From: Enterobacterales bacterium
GTDB lineage: Bacteria > Pseudomonadota > Gammaproteobacteria > Enterobacterales > Enterobacteriaceae
Reading direction: 5' to 3'
DNA length: 64,000 nt
Assembly (NCBI GenBank): GCA_015654925.1
Contig: JAATFX010000033.1
Span: 1-64,000 of the forward strand
How positions within the stretch are numbered: position 1 is the stretch's first letter; the number at the start of each line of letters is the position of its first letter. The notes beneath the pieces were generated by a model that was given only the letters and a program-made list of their open reading frames with translations, had not been told where the DNA came from and made no database searches. Below, one piece after another: positions 21,633 through 32,467 of the stretch. Made by a program: the position numbers and the translations under genes.

Positions 21633-22568
21633 ATGATCGAACTCAAACATTTGCGGACCCTGCAGGCCCTGCGCAACAGCGGTTCGCTGGCGGCCGCATC
21701 GGCCCAGCTGCACCAGACGCAGTCCGCGCTGTCGCATCAGTTCAGCGATCTGGAGCAGCGGCTGGGCTTTCGGCTGTTTGTGCGCAAAAGCCAGCCGCTG
21801 CGCTTTACGCCCCAAGGGGAAATTTTGTTGCAGCTGGCCGAGCAAATCCTGCCGCAGGTGCAACAGGCGCTGCAAAACTGCCTGGAACCACAACAGACCA
21901 CGCTGCGGCTGGCCATTGAGTGCCATAGCTGCATTCAGTGGCTGACGCCGGCGCTCACCGAATTTCGCGAACTGTGGCCGCAGGTGATGGTGGATTTTCG
22001 CTCGGGGGTAACCTTCGATCCGCAGCCGGCCCTGCAACAAGGCGAGCTGGATCTGGTGCTGACCTCGGATATTTTGCCGCGCAGCGGATTATTCTATACG
22101 CCGATGTTCGATTACGAGGTGCGCCTGGTGCTGGCGCCGGATCACCCGCTGGCGGCCAAAGAAGAGATCGCGCCCGAAGATTTAAGCGAGGAAGTGCTGA
22201 TGATTTATCCGGTGCAGCGCCAGCGCATGGATATCTGGCGGCATTTCCTGCAACCGGCCGGCGTCAGCCCGGTGCTGAAAAGCGTGGACAATACCCTGCT
22301 GCTGATCCAGATGGTCTCGGCCCGCATGGGCATCGCGGCGTTGCCCCATTGGGTAGTGGAAAGTTTTGAGCGCCAGGGGCTGATCGTGACCAAAACGCTG
22401 GGCAGCGGGCTATGGAGCCGGCTGTATGCCGCTTCCAGGGACGGGGAGCAGCGCCAGCCGGTGATTGAAGCCTTTATTCGTTCGTCCCGTCAACACGCGT
22501 GCGCGCATTTGCCGTATGTGCGGGACGCGCAACGATCCACCGCCGGTGCACCCACAGCGAAGCCGTGA
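21633..22568 (+). CDS. metR: LysR-type regulator of methionine genes MetR
   Basis: LysR-type activator of metE and other met genes, with homocysteine as co-inducer. The 311 aa compare with 317 in E. coli. The N-terminal winged helix-turn-helix ([19 protein letters not shown]) and substrate-binding domain (from about residue 90) are conserved. Divergent from metE. Its 3' end overlaps the convergent bioP gene by 95 bp. AGGTGA sits about ten bases before the ATG. Confidence 0.96.
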   Translation: MIELKHLRTLQALRNSGSLAAASAQLHQTQSALSHQFSDLEQRLGFRLFVRKSQPLRFTPQGEILLQLAEQILPQVQQALQNCLEPQQTTLRLAIECHSCIQWLTPALTEFRELWPQVMVDFRSGVTFDPQPALQQGELDLVLTSDILPRSGLFYTPMFDYEVRLVLAPDHPLAAKEEIAPEDLSEEVLMIYPVQRQRMDIWRHFLQPAGVSPVLKSVDNTLLLIQMVSARMGIAALPHWVVESFERQGLIVTKTLGSGLWSRLYAASRDGEQRQPVIEAFIRSSRQHACAHLPYVRDAQRSTAGAPTAKP

Positions 22569-23373
22569 TCACCAGCGCGCCGATAATAAAGCTCGGCCAG
22601 TGCGGGCGTTGCTGCCAAATGGCGAAATTGACCAGTAATCCCGCAGGAACATGGAAATTATTCATAATCCCAAGCGTGCCGGCATCCACCTGGGTAGCGC
22701 CGTAGTTCCACATAAAATATCCCAGCGCGGACGCGCCGAGGCCCAGCCAGACCAACACCCCCCATTGCAGCGAAGTGGTAGGCAGTTGCTGAGCGTTGCC
22801 AAACAACCCCCAGCCTATCAGCGCCACGATAAAGGACCCGAGATAAAACCAGGAGAATGCCGTATGTTGCGGCATGGGATACACTTCCATCAACCGCTTG
22901 TAGCCCACCTGGCCCAGCGCGAACACCAAGTTGGCCGCCTGTACCAACAGCAGGCCGTGCCAGAAATGTTCGCTGACGCCGTCATAGCGGATGATCGCCG
23001 CGCCGGCCACCGCCAGCAGCGCGCTCAGCACATAGCCCCAGCGCAGCCGCCGGCGCCGCAATACATCGTAGACCAGCGTGACGTACAGCGGCGTCATCAC
23101 GGTAAACAGCAAAAATTCCGGTACCGATAAATAGAGATACGCCCGATAGCTGATCATATACATGATGCCCAGCTGGCAAGCCCCCACCGCCATATATAAT
23201 AACAACGGCTTCGCCCGATATCCCCGCCAGCGCAGGAACGGCAAAAAGACCAGCGCCGCCAGGGTGAGCCGCACCAGCACCGAGAACCAGCTATCGACCT
23301 GGCCGGCCAGATATTCGCCGATCAGGCTAAAAGAGAATGCCCATAAAATGGTGGTAATGATAAGCAGCGGCAC
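22474..23373 (-). CDS. bioP: Biotin transporter BioP (YigM), EamA family
   Basis: 299-aa inner-membrane permease of the drug/metabolite (EamA) superfamily, with about ten hydrophobic segments in two repeats. It matches E. coli YigM over its whole length ([16 protein letters not shown] at the start; [18 protein letters not shown] near 230), the high-affinity biotin uptake protein. As in E. coli it sits tail to tail with metR, but here the coding ends overlap by 95 bp in opposite strands. Neither reading frame is broken. Confidence 0.92.
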   Translation of the reverse strand: MPLLIITTILWAFSFSLIGEYLAGQVDSWFSVLVRLTLAALVFLPFLRWRGYRAKPLLLYMAVGACQLGIMYMISYRAYLYLSVPEFLLFTVMTPLYVTLVYDVLRRRRLRWGYVLSALLAVAGAAIIRYDGVSEHFWHGLLLVQAANLVFALGQVGYKRLMEVYPMPQHTAFSWFYLGSFIVALIGWGLFGNAQQLPTTSLQWGVLVWLGLGASALGYFMWNYGATQVDAGTLGIMNNFHVPAGLLVNFAIWQQRPHWPSFIIGALVITASLWVHRRWIVARPAHTANARTRVDGTNE

Positions 23374-23571
23374 GACGGTAATTCCCAGCGAAATAAAACG
23401 CTATTCTAACGGATGACCGTGGGGAGTTTTCGGTAAAAGAGGTTTACAGGCGCTTATTAACTGAACGGTCGCCGATAAAATTGGTTTACGCGAACCGGCG
23501 CGGACAACCTAAGCGGCTTGCGGCCAAACTGCCGGCGCCGCGGGATAGGAGTCTTGCGATCGCGGCCGACG

Positions 23572-25314
23572 TCAGAACCCGGCGGTCAGATCGCCGATAG
23601 TACGGGGATCGGACGCGCCGTTAAAACCGCCGTCGGGCATGATCATAATGCTTTGCGTGCTGCCCATCACCGGCTTGAGCGCGACATGCTGCCCTTTTTC
23701 GCCCAACAGCCTCAGCGTATCCGGGCTAAAGCCCTTTTCCACCCGCAGCTCATCCGGCGTCCACTGCTGATGGAAGCGGGGCGCCGCGGTCGCATCCGCG
23801 ATATTCATTTTAAAATCAATGGTATTGACCAGGATTTGCAGCACGGTGGTGATAATGCGGCTACCGCCGGGACTGCCGGTGACCAGCCAGGGTTTGCCGT
23901 CTTTCACCACGATGGTCGGCGACATGGACGACAGCGGCCGTTTGCCGGCCTGGACGGCATTGGCATCGCCCCCCACCAGTCCGTACATATTCGGCACCCC
24001 CGGTTTGGCGGAGAAATCGTCCATTTCATTGTTGAGCAAAATACCGCTATTGCCCGCCATGATGCCGCTGCCGAAATAGGTATTAAGGGTATAGGTCACC
24101 GCCACCACGTTGCCTTGCCCATCGGCAATGGAATAGTGGGTGGTCTGATCGCTTTCGTAAGGCTGGAGTTGCCCCGGTTTGATGCTGCCGGACGGATTGG
24201 CGCGGTTGAGATCGATCCGCTGCGCCAGGGTTTTGGCGTAGGCCTTGCTGGTCAGGGCCTTGACCGGCACCTTGACGAAATCCGGATCGCCAAGATATTC
24301 CGAGCGATCGGCATAAGCGAACTTCATGGCTTCCGCCATGGCCTGGATGGCGTCCGCGCTGCCGGCCCCCAGCTTCGCCAAATCAAAATTCTCTAAAATA
24401 TTCAGGATTTGGATAACATGAATCCCGCCCGAAGAGGGCGGCGGCATGGAATAAATTTGATACCCCCGGTAATCGCCCACCACCGGCTGGCGCTCCACGG
24501 CCCGGTAAGCGGCCAGATCCGCTTTATCGATCAGGCCGCCGTCCCGGCTCATTTCAAGCGCGATCTGATCGGCGATTTCGCCCTGGTAAAACGCCGCGGG
24601 CCCCTGGTCGGCGATCAGCTGCAGGCTGTGGGCCAGCTGCGGCTGCGCCAGTTTTTGTCCCTGGGCGTAGGGCTGGCCATCGGCGTTGAAAAACACCGCC
24701 TTGCTGTTGGGATGATTGATTAGCGCTTCTTTGCCGTAGCTGGCCAAGTCATCGGCCAGGGCCTTATTAACGATAAAGCCCTCTTTGGCCAGCGTTATCG
24801 CCGGCCGCATTACCCGTTGCAGCGGCAGGGAACCATAACGATCCAGCGCCAGCGACAGCCCCGCCACCGTACCGGGCGTACCGGACGCCAGCGGGCTGGT
24901 CAGGGAGCGTTGGCTGTCGGCGTTGCCGTCCGCGCCGATAAACATATCCCGGGTGGCGCCGGCCGGGGCCATTTCGCGAAAATCAATCGCCGCCGTCTTG
25001 CCGTCATGGGTGCGGATCAGCATAAAGCCGCCGCCGCCCAGATTACCGGCCTGGGGATGGGTCACCGCCAGCGCGTATCCCACCGCCACCGCGGCATCTA
25101 TCGCATTGCCCCCGGCGCGCAGAATATCCACGCCGACCGCCGTTGCCGTCGCGTCCACGGTGGATACCATGCCCTGGCGGGCTTCAACCGGGTGCTGAAT
25201 ATCATTTTCCACGCCGTAAGTGAGCGGCGCGGCGCCGGTTGAGGCGGGCGTGAACGCCAGCAACAGCAGCGAAAAAGACAGGCAAACCAGACGGCGGGGG
25301 AATGATGGACGCAT
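23572..25314 (-). CDS. ggt: Gamma-glutamyltranspeptidase Ggt
   Basis: Periplasmic N-terminal-nucleophile hydrolase acting on glutathione and other gamma-glutamyl compounds; the 580-aa precursor self-cleaves into large and small subunits. An N-terminal signal peptide (hydrophobic CLSFSLLLLAF then ASTGAA) is clear. The autoprocessing/catalytic Thr is in DQTTHYSIAD near residue 390, and substrate-binding GGSRIITTVLQ is near the C-terminus. Length equals E. coli Ggt. It is divergent from yhhA, as in E. coli. Confidence 0.96.
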   Translation of the reverse strand: MRPSFPRRLVCLSFSLLLLAFTPASTGAAPLTYGVENDIQHPVEARQGMVSTVDATATAVGVDILRAGGNAIDAAVAVGYALAVTHPQAGNLGGGGFMLIRTHDGKTAAIDFREMAPAGATRDMFIGADGNADSQRSLTSPLASGTPGTVAGLSLALDRYGSLPLQRVMRPAITLAKEGFIVNKALADDLASYGKEALINHPNSKAVFFNADGQPYAQGQKLAQPQLAHSLQLIADQGPAAFYQGEIADQIALEMSRDGGLIDKADLAAYRAVERQPVVGDYRGYQIYSMPPPSSGGIHVIQILNILENFDLAKLGAGSADAIQAMAEAMKFAYADRSEYLGDPDFVKVPVKALTSKAYAKTLAQRIDLNRANPSGSIKPGQLQPYESDQTTHYSIADGQGNVVAVTYTLNTYFGSGIMAGNSGILLNNEMDDFSAKPGVPNMYGLVGGDANAVQAGKRPLSSMSPTIVVKDGKPWLVTGSPGGSRIITTVLQILVNTIDFKMNIADATAAPRFHQQWTPDELRVEKGFSPDTLRLLGEKGQHVALKPVMGSTQSIMIMPDGGFNGASDPRTIGDLTAGF

Positions 25315-25477
25315 GATGATTCTTCCTGACCGATGATTAACTTAATATGTTATTAACCAAAATAGCAGGAGTTCATCTTTTAATCATGGGTTCCCGCGCG
25401 CAAATAAGCACGGTATCACCCTGCGCGGCGGGCCGTTAACGGTTAAAATAAAAGAAGGGTCCACCCAGGAGGTGCCA

Positions 25478-25783
25478 ATGAACGCCTATACATGGTTAAT
25501 ACTCCCGGCCGCGCTGGTGGCTTTTACCGCATCCGCGGCGGTAAAACCGGTGACGCCGTCCACGCCCGCCGGGCGTGAGCAACCGTTCCAGCAAAGCCAG
25601 GCACAGCTACAGCTGCGCCAGCAAATGCAAATCAATTCCCAGCAGCAGCAAACCCGCTTGCAGCTCCAGCAGGAAGCCCAGCGCGATCGGCAACGCAGCC
25701 AATTGCAGTCACAGCTCAATAACGATCGGCAGCGGGCGCAGCAAAACGCCCCGTTGCGCAATAACCCGCAGCAAAACCCGTAA
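25478..25783 (+). CDS. yhhA: DUF2756 family periplasmic protein YhhA
   Basis: 101-aa small protein with an N-terminal signal peptide (MNAYTWLILPAALVAFTASA) and a mature part very rich in Gln, Arg and Asn (QLQLRQQMQINSQQQQ), predicted coiled coil. It corresponds to E. coli YhhA (about 146 aa) by position between ggt and ugpQ and by composition, but is shorter. A perfect AGGAGG lies five bases before the ATG at 25,478; a GTG two codons earlier lies inside that site. Function unknown. Confidence 0.8.
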   Translation: MNAYTWLILPAALVAFTASAAVKPVTPSTPAGREQPFQQSQAQLQLRQQMQINSQQQQTRLQLQQEAQRDRQRSQLQSQLNNDRQRAQQNAPLRNNPQQNP

Positions 25784-25807
25784 GCCGGCGGGCGCCGGTT
25801 TACGGGG

Positions 25808-25872
25808 TAATGAGCTGGGTTAATGAACTGGGTTAATGAACTGAGTTTATGAGCTGAGTTTATGAACTACAG
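25808..25872. repeat. 13-bp tandem repeat, five units
   Basis: Units TAATGAGCTGGGT, TAATGAACTGGGT, TAATGAACTGAGT, TTATGAGCTGAGT and TTATGAACTACAG lie head to tail, differing at two or three positions. They fill the gap between the convergent ends of yhhA and ugpQ. Confidence 0.9.
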
Positions 25873-25880
25873 CCGGCAGC

Positions 25881-26630
25881 TTAGCTGTCGGCAAAATCCG
25901 CGCCGATCAGGTCTATCCGGTCGGTGCACAGCGAGTCAACGCCCCAGCTCAGCAAGGCGCGTCCCCGGTAAGGACTGTTGACGGTATAAGCCAGGATATG
26001 CAAACCGGCGTCGGTGATGGCGCCCACCCGTTCTTCGGTTAACACTTCATGATTCAGATGCAGCGCGCTGCACTCCAGATTTTGCGCCAGCGTTAGCCAG
26101 TTTTCATCCCATTCGTCGAGCAGCAGTCCGCGCGGCAGCTGCGGGGCGGCTTGCAGCGCGGCGGCCAGCGCATCAATGGAAAACGAGGATAATAAAGGCG
26201 GGACGCCCCGCCCTTGCCACAGCTGTCCGGCGGCCAGCGCCACGGCACGGCCGGTTTCGGTCTCGGTGCCGGCGGTGGGCTTAATCTCAATATTCACCGC
26301 CAGGCCATGCTGCGCGCAGCGCGCCGCCACATCCTTCAGCAGCGGCAGGGTTTCGCCGCGAAACGACGCGTTAAACCACTCGCCGGCGTCAAGCTGCGCC
26401 AGGGCGTCCCAATTAAGATCGCCGGCGATGCCGCGGCCGTTGCTGGTACGTTCAAGGGTGTCGTCATGCAGTAAAAAGATGTGCCCGTCGGCGGATAATT
26501 TCGCATCGATTTCAATCATTTTATGCCCATGCCGCGCGCCGGTATCAATGGCGGCCAGGGTATTTTCCGGGGCCAGCGAGCCGCCGCCGCGATGGGCGAC
26601 GATGGTTGGATAAGGCCAAGCTATAGTCAT
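25881..26630 (-). CDS. ugpQ: Glycerophosphodiester phosphodiesterase UgpQ
   Basis: Cytoplasmic GDPD-family enzyme hydrolysing glycerophosphodiesters to glycerol-3-phosphate and an alcohol. The 249 aa compare with 247 in E. coli. The active-site motif [13 protein letters not shown] (His, Arg, Glu) and [23 protein letters not shown] are intact. Last gene of the ugp operon, overlapping ugpC by four bases. Confidence 0.95.
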   Translation of the reverse strand: MTIAWPYPTIVAHRGGGSLAPENTLAAIDTGARHGHKMIEIDAKLSADGHIFLLHDDTLERTSNGRGIAGDLNWDALAQLDAGEWFNASFRGETLPLLKDVAARCAQHGLAVNIEIKPTAGTETETGRAVALAAGQLWQGRGVPPLLSSFSIDALAAALQAAPQLPRGLLLDEWDENWLTLAQNLECSALHLNHEVLTEERVGAITDAGLHILAYTVNSPYRGRALLSWGVDSLCTDRIDLIGADFADS

Positions 26631-27703
26631 AATTCCACCCGGGATCCGCTTGCGGGATCAAAAAAGTGCCATGCCTGGGCAGGACAGTGTAAATAAAGTA
26701 CCGTGCCAATAGCGGGCCGGTCATCATGGGAGAGTCGTACCACCATATCCCGCTCGCCCCAGCGCCCATGCGCCAGATTATCCGCGCCAAGCTGCTCCAG
26801 CGTAACGATCTCCAGGCCGATACCGCCGATCGGGGAGGCAGAAAGACCAATATGCTCCGGACGGATGCCCGCGGTCAACTCGCGGCCGCGCCATTGCGCG
26901 CCGGCGCCGGGCAATGCTATCTCCGGGCCGTCCGTCGCCTGAAAGCGGCCGCCGTCTTCGCTGACCCGGCCCGGCAGCAAATTCATCGCCGGCGACCCCA
27001 TGAAACCCGCGACAAACAGCGACGCCGGACGGCGATAAATATCCGTCGGGGTACCGATTTGCTCCACCCGCCCTTTATTCATCACAATCACCCGCTCCGC
27101 CAGCGTCATCGCCTCCACCTGATCGTGGGTGACATATAGGCTGGTGGTGCGCAGGCGCCGGTGCAGCTGTTGCAATTCCAGGCGCATCTGGGTGCGTAAT
27201 TTCGCATCCAGGTTGGACAGCGGCTCATCAAACAAAAACACCGCCGGTTCCCGTACCAGCGCCCGGCCCATGGCCACGCGCTGGCGCTGGCCGCCGGACA
27301 GCTCGCGGGGCTTACGGGTTAATAATTCCTGCAACTCCAGGATTTGCGCCACGTTATCCACCAGCCGGCGGATATGCTGCTTGCCGAACCCGCGGATTTT
27401 CAGGCCGTAAGCCATATTGTCATACACGCTCATATGCGGATAGAGCGCATAATTCTGAAATACCATCGCAATGCCGCGATCTTTGGGTTCGAGGTCGGTC
27501 ACCCGCTCGCCGTCGATGTAAATATCGCCGCTGCTGACGCTCTCCAGGCCGGCGACCATGCGCAGTAGCGTGGATTTGCCGCAGCCGGAAGGCCCCACCA
27601 GCACGATAAATTCCCCGTCCGCCACGTCCAGATTCAGCGGGGCAATCACCGGCGTTTTGCCGTCATAGGACTTTTGCACCGCTTGTAAAATCAAACTTGC
27701 CAT
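26627..27703 (-). CDS. ugpC: Glycerol-3-phosphate ABC transporter ATPase UgpC
   Basis: MalK-like ATPase of the UgpBAEC importer for sn-glycerol-3-phosphate and glycerophosphodiesters. Walker [10 protein letters not shown] is near residue 37, the signature LSGGQRQRV near 135 and Walker [13 protein letters not shown] near 153, followed by a C-terminal TOBE/regulatory domain. The 358 aa compare with 356 in E. coli. It is preceded by ugpE with 6 bp between them and overlaps ugpQ by 4 bp. Confidence 0.96.
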   Translation of the reverse strand: MASLILQAVQKSYDGKTPVIAPLNLDVADGEFIVLVGPSGCGKSTLLRMVAGLESVSSGDIYIDGERVTDLEPKDRGIAMVFQNYALYPHMSVYDNMAYGLKIRGFGKQHIRRLVDNVAQILELQELLTRKPRELSGGQRQRVAMGRALVREPAVFLFDEPLSNLDAKLRTQMRLELQQLHRRLRTTSLYVTHDQVEAMTLAERVIVMNKGRVEQIGTPTDIYRRPASLFVAGFMGSPAMNLLPGRVSEDGGRFQATDGPEIALPGAGAQWRGRELTAGIRPEHIGLSASPIGGIGLEIVTLEQLGADNLAHGRWGERDMVVRLSHDDRPAIGTVLYLHCPAQAWHFFDPASGSRVEL

Positions 27704-27709
27704 AAATAA

Positions 27710-28555
27710 TTATTTCTCACTGTCGACCAGGCCGCGCACGAACCAGCGCTGCATCAGCAATACGATTGTCATCGGCGGGATCATGGTCAGCAGCATGGTC
27801 GCCATCACATAATTCCACTGCGTGGTGCCGTCGCCGCTGGCGATCATGCTTCTGATCCCCGCGACCGCGGTGCCCATAGAGCTGTCGCTGATAATCAGAA
27901 TCGGCCATAGATACTGATTCCAGCCGTAGATAAAAATGATCACGAATAGCGCCGCCAGATTGGTTTTTGACAGCGGCAGCAAAATATCCCAGAAAAACCT
28001 GAACGGACCGGCGCCATCGATACGCGCCGCCTCCAGCAATTCATGGGGGATGGTCATAAAAAACTGCCGGAACAAAAACGTGGCGGTGGCCGAGGCCATC
28101 AGCGGCAATGTAAGGCCGGTATAGCTGTCCAGCATATGTAAATTGGCGATCACATCCACCGTGGGGAAAATACGCACCTCCACCGGCAGCATCAGGGTCA
28201 TGAAAATCATCCAGAAAAACAGATGACGCAGCGGAAAGCGGAAGTAGACGATGGCGTAGGCGGATAACATCGACACGCTGATTTTGCCGATGGTGATGCT
28301 CAGGGCCATCACCAGGCTGTTAAACAGCAAACGGCTGAACGGCACCGCCTGGCTGCCGACCCCCTGCCGCCAAACGTGGCTGACGTTTTGCCACAGATGG
28401 CTGCCCGGTATCAGGCTAAGCGGCACCTGGAATACCTGCCGGTTATCCAGCGTGGCCGCCACCACTGCGATATACAGCGGCAGTAAAATAACGGCGACGC
28501 CCAAAATCAGCATGAGATGGCTGAAAATATCCAGTCCGCGACGGTTCTCGATCAT
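27710..28555 (-). CDS. ugpE: Glycerol-3-phosphate ABC transporter permease UgpE
   Basis: Inner-membrane permease (281 aa, as in E. coli) with six hydrophobic segments and the EAA loop ([23 protein letters not shown]) that contacts UgpC. It overlaps ugpA by four bases. Part of ugpBAECQ. Confidence 0.95.
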   Translation of the reverse strand: MIENRRGLDIFSHLMLILGVAVILLPLYIAVVAATLDNRQVFQVPLSLIPGSHLWQNVSHVWRQGVGSQAVPFSRLLFNSLVMALSITIGKISVSMLSAYAIVYFRFPLRHLFFWMIFMTLMLPVEVRIFPTVDVIANLHMLDSYTGLTLPLMASATATFLFRQFFMTIPHELLEAARIDGAGPFRFFWDILLPLSKTNLAALFVIIFIYGWNQYLWPILIISDSSMGTAVAGIRSMIASGDGTTQWNYVMATMLLTMIPPMTIVLLMQRWFVRGLVDSEK

Positions 28556-29448
28556 TGATAACGCACCTTACGCTCGACAAAGCGAAACTGAATAACGGTC
28601 AGAATGATCACCATAACCATCAGCACCACGGACTGCGCCGCCGAGCTGGAAAGATCGAGTCCGGAAAAACCTTCGCGGTAAATCTTGTAGATAAGCGTGG
28701 TCGTGGCCTGCACCGGCCCGCCGGCGGTGGCCGCGTCAATCACCGGGAAGGTATCGAAAAAGGCATATACCAAATTGATTACCAGCAGGAAAAAACTCAC
28801 CGGGGTTATCAGCGGCAGGGTGAGATTAAAAAAGCGCCGCACCGGCCCGGCCCCGTCAATGGCCGCGGCTTCCACCAACGAGCGCGGGATGGACTGCAGC
28901 GCGGCCAGAAAGAATAAAAAATTGTAGCTTACCTGCTGCCATACCGAGATCAGCACCACCAGGAACATGGCCTGCCCGCTGTTTTGCGCGTGATTCCAGT
29001 GATAACCGAGATGATTGAGCAGATAACTGATAAGCCCCAGGCCGGGACTGAATAGAAACATCCACAGCACCGCCGCCACTGCCGGGGCCACCGCATAGGG
29101 CAGCAACAGCAAGGTCTGATAAACCCGTTTACCACGCAGCACGTGATCCACCAGCGCGGCCAGGAACAGCGAAACCAGCAAGCCGATACCGGTCACCAGG
29201 GCGCTGAAGATCAGCGTGGTATACAACGAATCCAGGTAATAGTCGTCCTGGGTCAGCGTGACAAAATTTTCCAAACCGACAAACGTATTGGAAATGCCAA
29301 ACGGGTCGACCCGCTGCACCGAATACCACAGCGCGGTCGCGGCCGGCCAAACAAAAAAAATCGCGGTAATCACCAACTGCGGCAGCACCAACAAGTAGGG
29401 CAGCCAGCGGTGAGTGAAGCCGCGATGGGGAGCGGTAGCCATAAACAA
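28552..29448 (-). CDS. ugpA: Glycerol-3-phosphate ABC transporter permease UgpA
   Basis: Partner permease of UgpE; 298 aa (E. coli 295), six hydrophobic segments, EAA loop [20 protein letters not shown] near residue 190. It lies 63 bp after ugpB. A GC-rich inverted repeat (about 29,468-29,495) in that gap could balance high ugpB expression against the permeases. Confidence 0.95.
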   Translation of the reverse strand: MFMATAPHRGFTHRWLPYLLVLPQLVITAIFFVWPAATALWYSVQRVDPFGISNTFVGLENFVTLTQDDYYLDSLYTTLIFSALVTGIGLLVSLFLAALVDHVLRGKRVYQTLLLLPYAVAPAVAAVLWMFLFSPGLGLISYLLNHLGYHWNHAQNSGQAMFLVVLISVWQQVSYNFLFFLAALQSIPRSLVEAAAIDGAGPVRRFFNLTLPLITPVSFFLLVINLVYAFFDTFPVIDAATAGGPVQATTTLIYKIYREGFSGLDLSSSAAQSVVLMVMVIILTVIQFRFVERKVRYQ

Positions 29449-29511
29449 GTCACCCTAAAGGCGACCTCCCGCCGCCGGCATAGCGGCGGCGGGGGGTCGG
29501 GGAGCCGGATC

Positions 29512-30831
29512 TTAACGTAGCGATTGCTCAAACCGGCGTAATAGCTGATTGCCGCGTTTGACCGCGTTATCCAGCGCTTCCTGCGGCGTCGCTTTGCCCG
29601 TCCATACGCGTTCCAGCTCTTCGTCGACCACGATGCGGATTTGCTGCATATTGCCCAGTCGCATCCCTTTGGTGAACGGCAACGGCGGTTTATTCAGCAT
29701 CTGGCGGGTAGCGATATCGGAACCGGGGTTTTTATCGTAAAAACCCTCAGAACGGGTGAGTTCATAGGCGGCGGTGGTGATGGGCAGATAACCGGTTTTC
29801 TGATGCCACTCGGCGGCATACTCAGGTTTGGCCAGGAACTGCAGGAACTGCGCCACCCCTTTATAGGTCGCTTCGTCCTTGCCGTTCATCACCCACAAAC
29901 TGGCGCCGCCGATAATGGCGTTTTGCGGCGCGTTTTTGACATCGGCGTCATAAGGCATCATGCCCACGCCGAAGTTAAATTTAGCGTACTGGCGGATGGA
30001 GGCCAGCGAACCGGACGACGCGGTGGTGATACCGCAGGAGCCGTTATAAAATTTCTCGGTAGACTCATCTTTACGGCCGAAATAGCTGAAATCGCCCTTC
30101 TTGTTCATATCCTCCAGCAATTGGATATGTTTAACCTGCAGCGGTTTATTAAACACCAGCTCGGCGTCATTACCGGCAAAACCATTGTCTTTGGTGGCCA
30201 CCGGCAAACCGTGCCAAGCGCTGAAATTCTCAATTTGAATCCAGCCCTGCCAACCGCTGGCATATCCGCACTGCATACCGCTGGCGCGCAGCTTCGTGGC
30301 CGCCTCGGCCAGTTCCTGCCAGGTTTTGGGGGGTTGTTCCGGATTCAGGCCGGCTTTTTTGAAGGCGTCTTTATTGTAATACAGCACCGGCGTGGAGCTG
30401 TTAAAAGGCTGGGAGAGCAGATGGCCGGTTTTGCTGTCGCTATAATAACCCGACACCGTCGGTACAAAGGCCGACTCGTCGTTTTTGATACCGGCCTGCT
30501 CAAACACCTGATACACCGGCTTAAACGCCTTGCTGGCCATCATGGTGGCGGTGCCCACTTCATACACCTGTAGGATCGCCGGGGCGTTGCCGGTACGGTA
30601 AGCGGCGATACCCGCGGTCAGGCCCTGCTCATAATTGCCCTTATACACCGGTACGATACGATAATCCGGCTGCGATTGATTAAACCGCGTCGCCAGCGAT
30701 TCCACCTCGGTGCCCAACTCCCCTTCCATGGAATGCCAAAAGGGAATATCGGTAACCGCCTGGGCACTGGTGCTTATAGCCAATGTCAACGCCACGCTTA
30801 ACGTGGCGATACGAATAGAGTGCTTCAACAT
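29512..30831 (-). CDS. ugpB: Glycerol-3-phosphate-binding protein UgpB
   Basis: Periplasmic solute-binding protein for sn-glycerol-3-phosphate and glycerophosphocholine. The start at 30,831 has AGGAG seven bases upstream and gives a proper signal peptide ([20 protein letters not shown], cleaved after AQA); the frame is open 24 codons further. The mature sequence ([15 protein letters not shown]...) follows E. coli UgpB closely; 439 aa compare with 438. First gene of the operon, with four tandem PhoB-type 11-mers just upstream. Confidence 0.96.
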   Translation of the reverse strand: MLKHSIRIATLSVALTLAISTSAQAVTDIPFWHSMEGELGTEVESLATRFNQSQPDYRIVPVYKGNYEQGLTAGIAAYRTGNAPAILQVYEVGTATMMASKAFKPVYQVFEQAGIKNDESAFVPTVSGYYSDSKTGHLLSQPFNSSTPVLYYNKDAFKKAGLNPEQPPKTWQELAEAATKLRASGMQCGYASGWQGWIQIENFSAWHGLPVATKDNGFAGNDAELVFNKPLQVKHIQLLEDMNKKGDFSYFGRKDESTEKFYNGSCGITTASSGSLASIRQYAKFNFGVGMMPYDADVKNAPQNAIIGGASLWVMNGKDEATYKGVAQFLQFLAKPEYAAEWHQKTGYLPITTAAYELTRSEGFYDKNPGSDIATRQMLNKPPLPFTKGMRLGNMQQIRIVVDEELERVWTGKATPQEALDNAVKRGNQLLRRFEQSLR

Positions 30832-30870
30832 GCCGGGCTCCTGAATGCCAAAAAAGTTCATCGGCCTGTA

Positions 30871-30914
30871 ACATGACATGTTGAAATGACAGAAAAATAA
30901 CAAGCTTATGACAG
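30871..30914 (-). promoter_or_regulatory. PhoB (Pho) box: four tandem 11-bp units upstream of ugpB
   Basis: On the minus strand the units are CTGTCATAAGC, TTGTTATTTTT, CTGTCATTTCA and ACATGTCATGT, head to tail with no gap. Each is a CTGTCAT-like heptamer plus four mostly AT bases, the PhoB direct-repeat architecture. The proximal unit ends 40 bp before the ugpB ATG, fitting PhoB overlap of the -35 region. The ugp operon belongs to the Pho regulon in E. coli. Confidence 0.8.
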
Positions 30915-30952
30915 CCCGGTGACAATACCAGAACCCGCGGCAAGCCGGTTAA

Positions 30953-30970
30953 AGGGAGCGCCCGCTCCCT
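30953..30970 (-). terminator. Weak hairpin at the end of the liv operon
   Basis: AGGGAGCG and CGCTCCCT (minus strand 30,970-30,963 and 30,960-30,953) form a GC-rich stem directly at the livF stop, followed only by TTAACC. Poor T-tract, so partial read-through toward ugpB is possible. Confidence 0.4.
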
Positions 30971-31688
30971 ACCCACCCAAATACGCGCTGCGCACCGCCT
31001 CATTGGCCAGCAACGCCTCACCGGTATCCTCCAGCACGATACGCCCGTTCTCCAGCACATAGCCCCGATCGGCCAGCTTGAGCGCCTGATTGGCATTCTG
31101 CTCCACCAGAAAAATAGTCATCCCCTCCTGGCGCAACTGCTCGATGGTATCGAAAATCTGCTGGATAATAATCGGCGCCAGCCCCAGTGACGGCTCGTCC
31201 AGCAACAACAACCGCGGCTGGCTCATCAGCGCCCGCCCGATGGCCAGCATCTGTTGCTCCCCGCCGGACATCGTGCCCGCACGCTGCACGCGGCGCTCAT
31301 ATAACCGCGGGAACAGCTCAAATACCCGTTTGAGCCGCTGCTGATACTGCTGGCGCTCGGCGAAAAAACCGCCCATCGCCAGATTCTCCTCCACCGTCAT
31401 GCGCGAAAACACCCGGCGTCCTTCGGGCACAATGGCAATGGTCGCCCGCATAATCCGCGCCGTCGGCCAATCGGTAATCTCGTTACCGTCAAACACAATC
31501 GTCCCTTCGGACGCGCGCGGATCGCCGCACAGCGTACCGAGCAACGTTGTTTTGCCCGCGCCGTTGGCGCCGATAAGCGTCACGATTTCACCCTGCTCGA
31601 TATGCAGGCTCACCTGGCGCAATGCCTGGATTTTGCCGTAATGGGCCGACACCTGGTTTAATGACAACATAACCGTACCCTTACTCAT
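30969..31688 (-). CDS. livF: Branched-chain amino acid ABC transporter ATPase LivF
   Basis: ATPase of the LivKHMGF importer for leucine/isoleucine/valine. 239 aa (E. coli 237), Walker A GANGAGKTT, signature MSGGEQQMLAIGRALM, Walker B LLLLDEPSLGLAP. Its start touches the livG stop (one-base overlap). Last gene of the liv operon; ugpB follows about 137 bp later on the same strand. Confidence 0.96.
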   Translation of the reverse strand: MSKGTVMLSLNQVSAHYGKIQALRQVSLHIEQGEIVTLIGANGAGKTTLLGTLCGDPRASEGTIVFDGNEITDWPTARIMRATIAIVPEGRRVFSRMTVEENLAMGGFFAERQQYQQRLKRVFELFPRLYERRVQRAGTMSGGEQQMLAIGRALMSQPRLLLLDEPSLGLAPIIIQQIFDTIEQLRQEGMTIFLVEQNANQALKLADRGYVLENGRIVLEDTGEALLANEAVRSAYLGG

Positions 31689-32467
31689 CAGGCCTCTCCC
31701 AAATAGGCCCGAATCACATCCGGGTTACTACGGATTTCGGCAGGCGTGCCGTTAGCCAGGGGCATGCCCTGGTTCACTACATAAATACGATCGGAAATAC
31801 CCATCACCAGCTTCATATCATGTTCAATCAGTAATACCGACACCTTATGCTGCGCGCGCAACTCCGCAATCAAATGATTCAATTCGGCGGTTTCATTGGG
31901 ATTAAGGCCGGCGGCCGGCTCATCGAGCATTAACAACGACGGACGCGTCACCATGCAGCGGGCAATCTCCAGCCGCCGCTGCTGCCCATACGCCAAATTG
32001 CCCGCCTGGCGATTGGCCAGCTCCAGCAGACCCACGCGCTCAAGCCACGTGCCGGCGTAATCCTGCGCATCGGCTTCGGCCTGGCGGAAGGCCCTGGTTT
32101 TCAGCAAACCGGCGAATACGCCGCTTTTAAGATGCTGATGCTGCGCCACCAGCAAATTTTCAATCACCGTCATCTCGCGAAACAAGCGCACGTGCTGGAA
32201 GGTGCGCACCACCCCCATCCGGGCGATCTTCTGCCCCGGCAGGCCTTCCAGATGCCGATCGCGCAGCATAATGGTGCCGCTGGTGGGGCGGTAAAAACCG
32301 GTCAGGCAGTTAAATACCGTGGTTTTACCGGCGCCGTTGGGACCAATCAGGGACACGATTTCACCGGAAAACAAATCCAGCTCCACCTGATTGACCGCCA
32401 GCAGGCCGCCGAAACGCATCGACAAACCTTTAACGGATAACAATGGCTGCAAAGCGGAAGTCGTCAT
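31688..32467 (-). CDS. livG: Branched-chain amino acid ABC transporter ATPase LivG
   Basis: Second ATPase of the Liv importer; 259 aa (E. coli 255). Walker [10 protein letters not shown], signature [16 protein letters not shown] (the family's YGQQR variant), Walker [14 protein letters not shown]. It overlaps livM by four bases and livF by one, indicating translational coupling. Confidence 0.96.
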   Translation of the reverse strand: MTTSALQPLLSVKGLSMRFGGLLAVNQVELDLFSGEIVSLIGPNGAGKTTVFNCLTGFYRPTSGTIMLRDRHLEGLPGQKIARMGVVRTFQHVRLFREMTVIENLLVAQHQHLKSGVFAGLLKTRAFRQAEADAQDYAGTWLERVGLLELANRQAGNLAYGQQRRLEIARCMVTRPSLLMLDEPAAGLNPNETAELNHLIAELRAQHKVSVLLIEHDMKLVMGISDRIYVVNQGMPLANGTPAEIRSNPDVIRAYLGEA

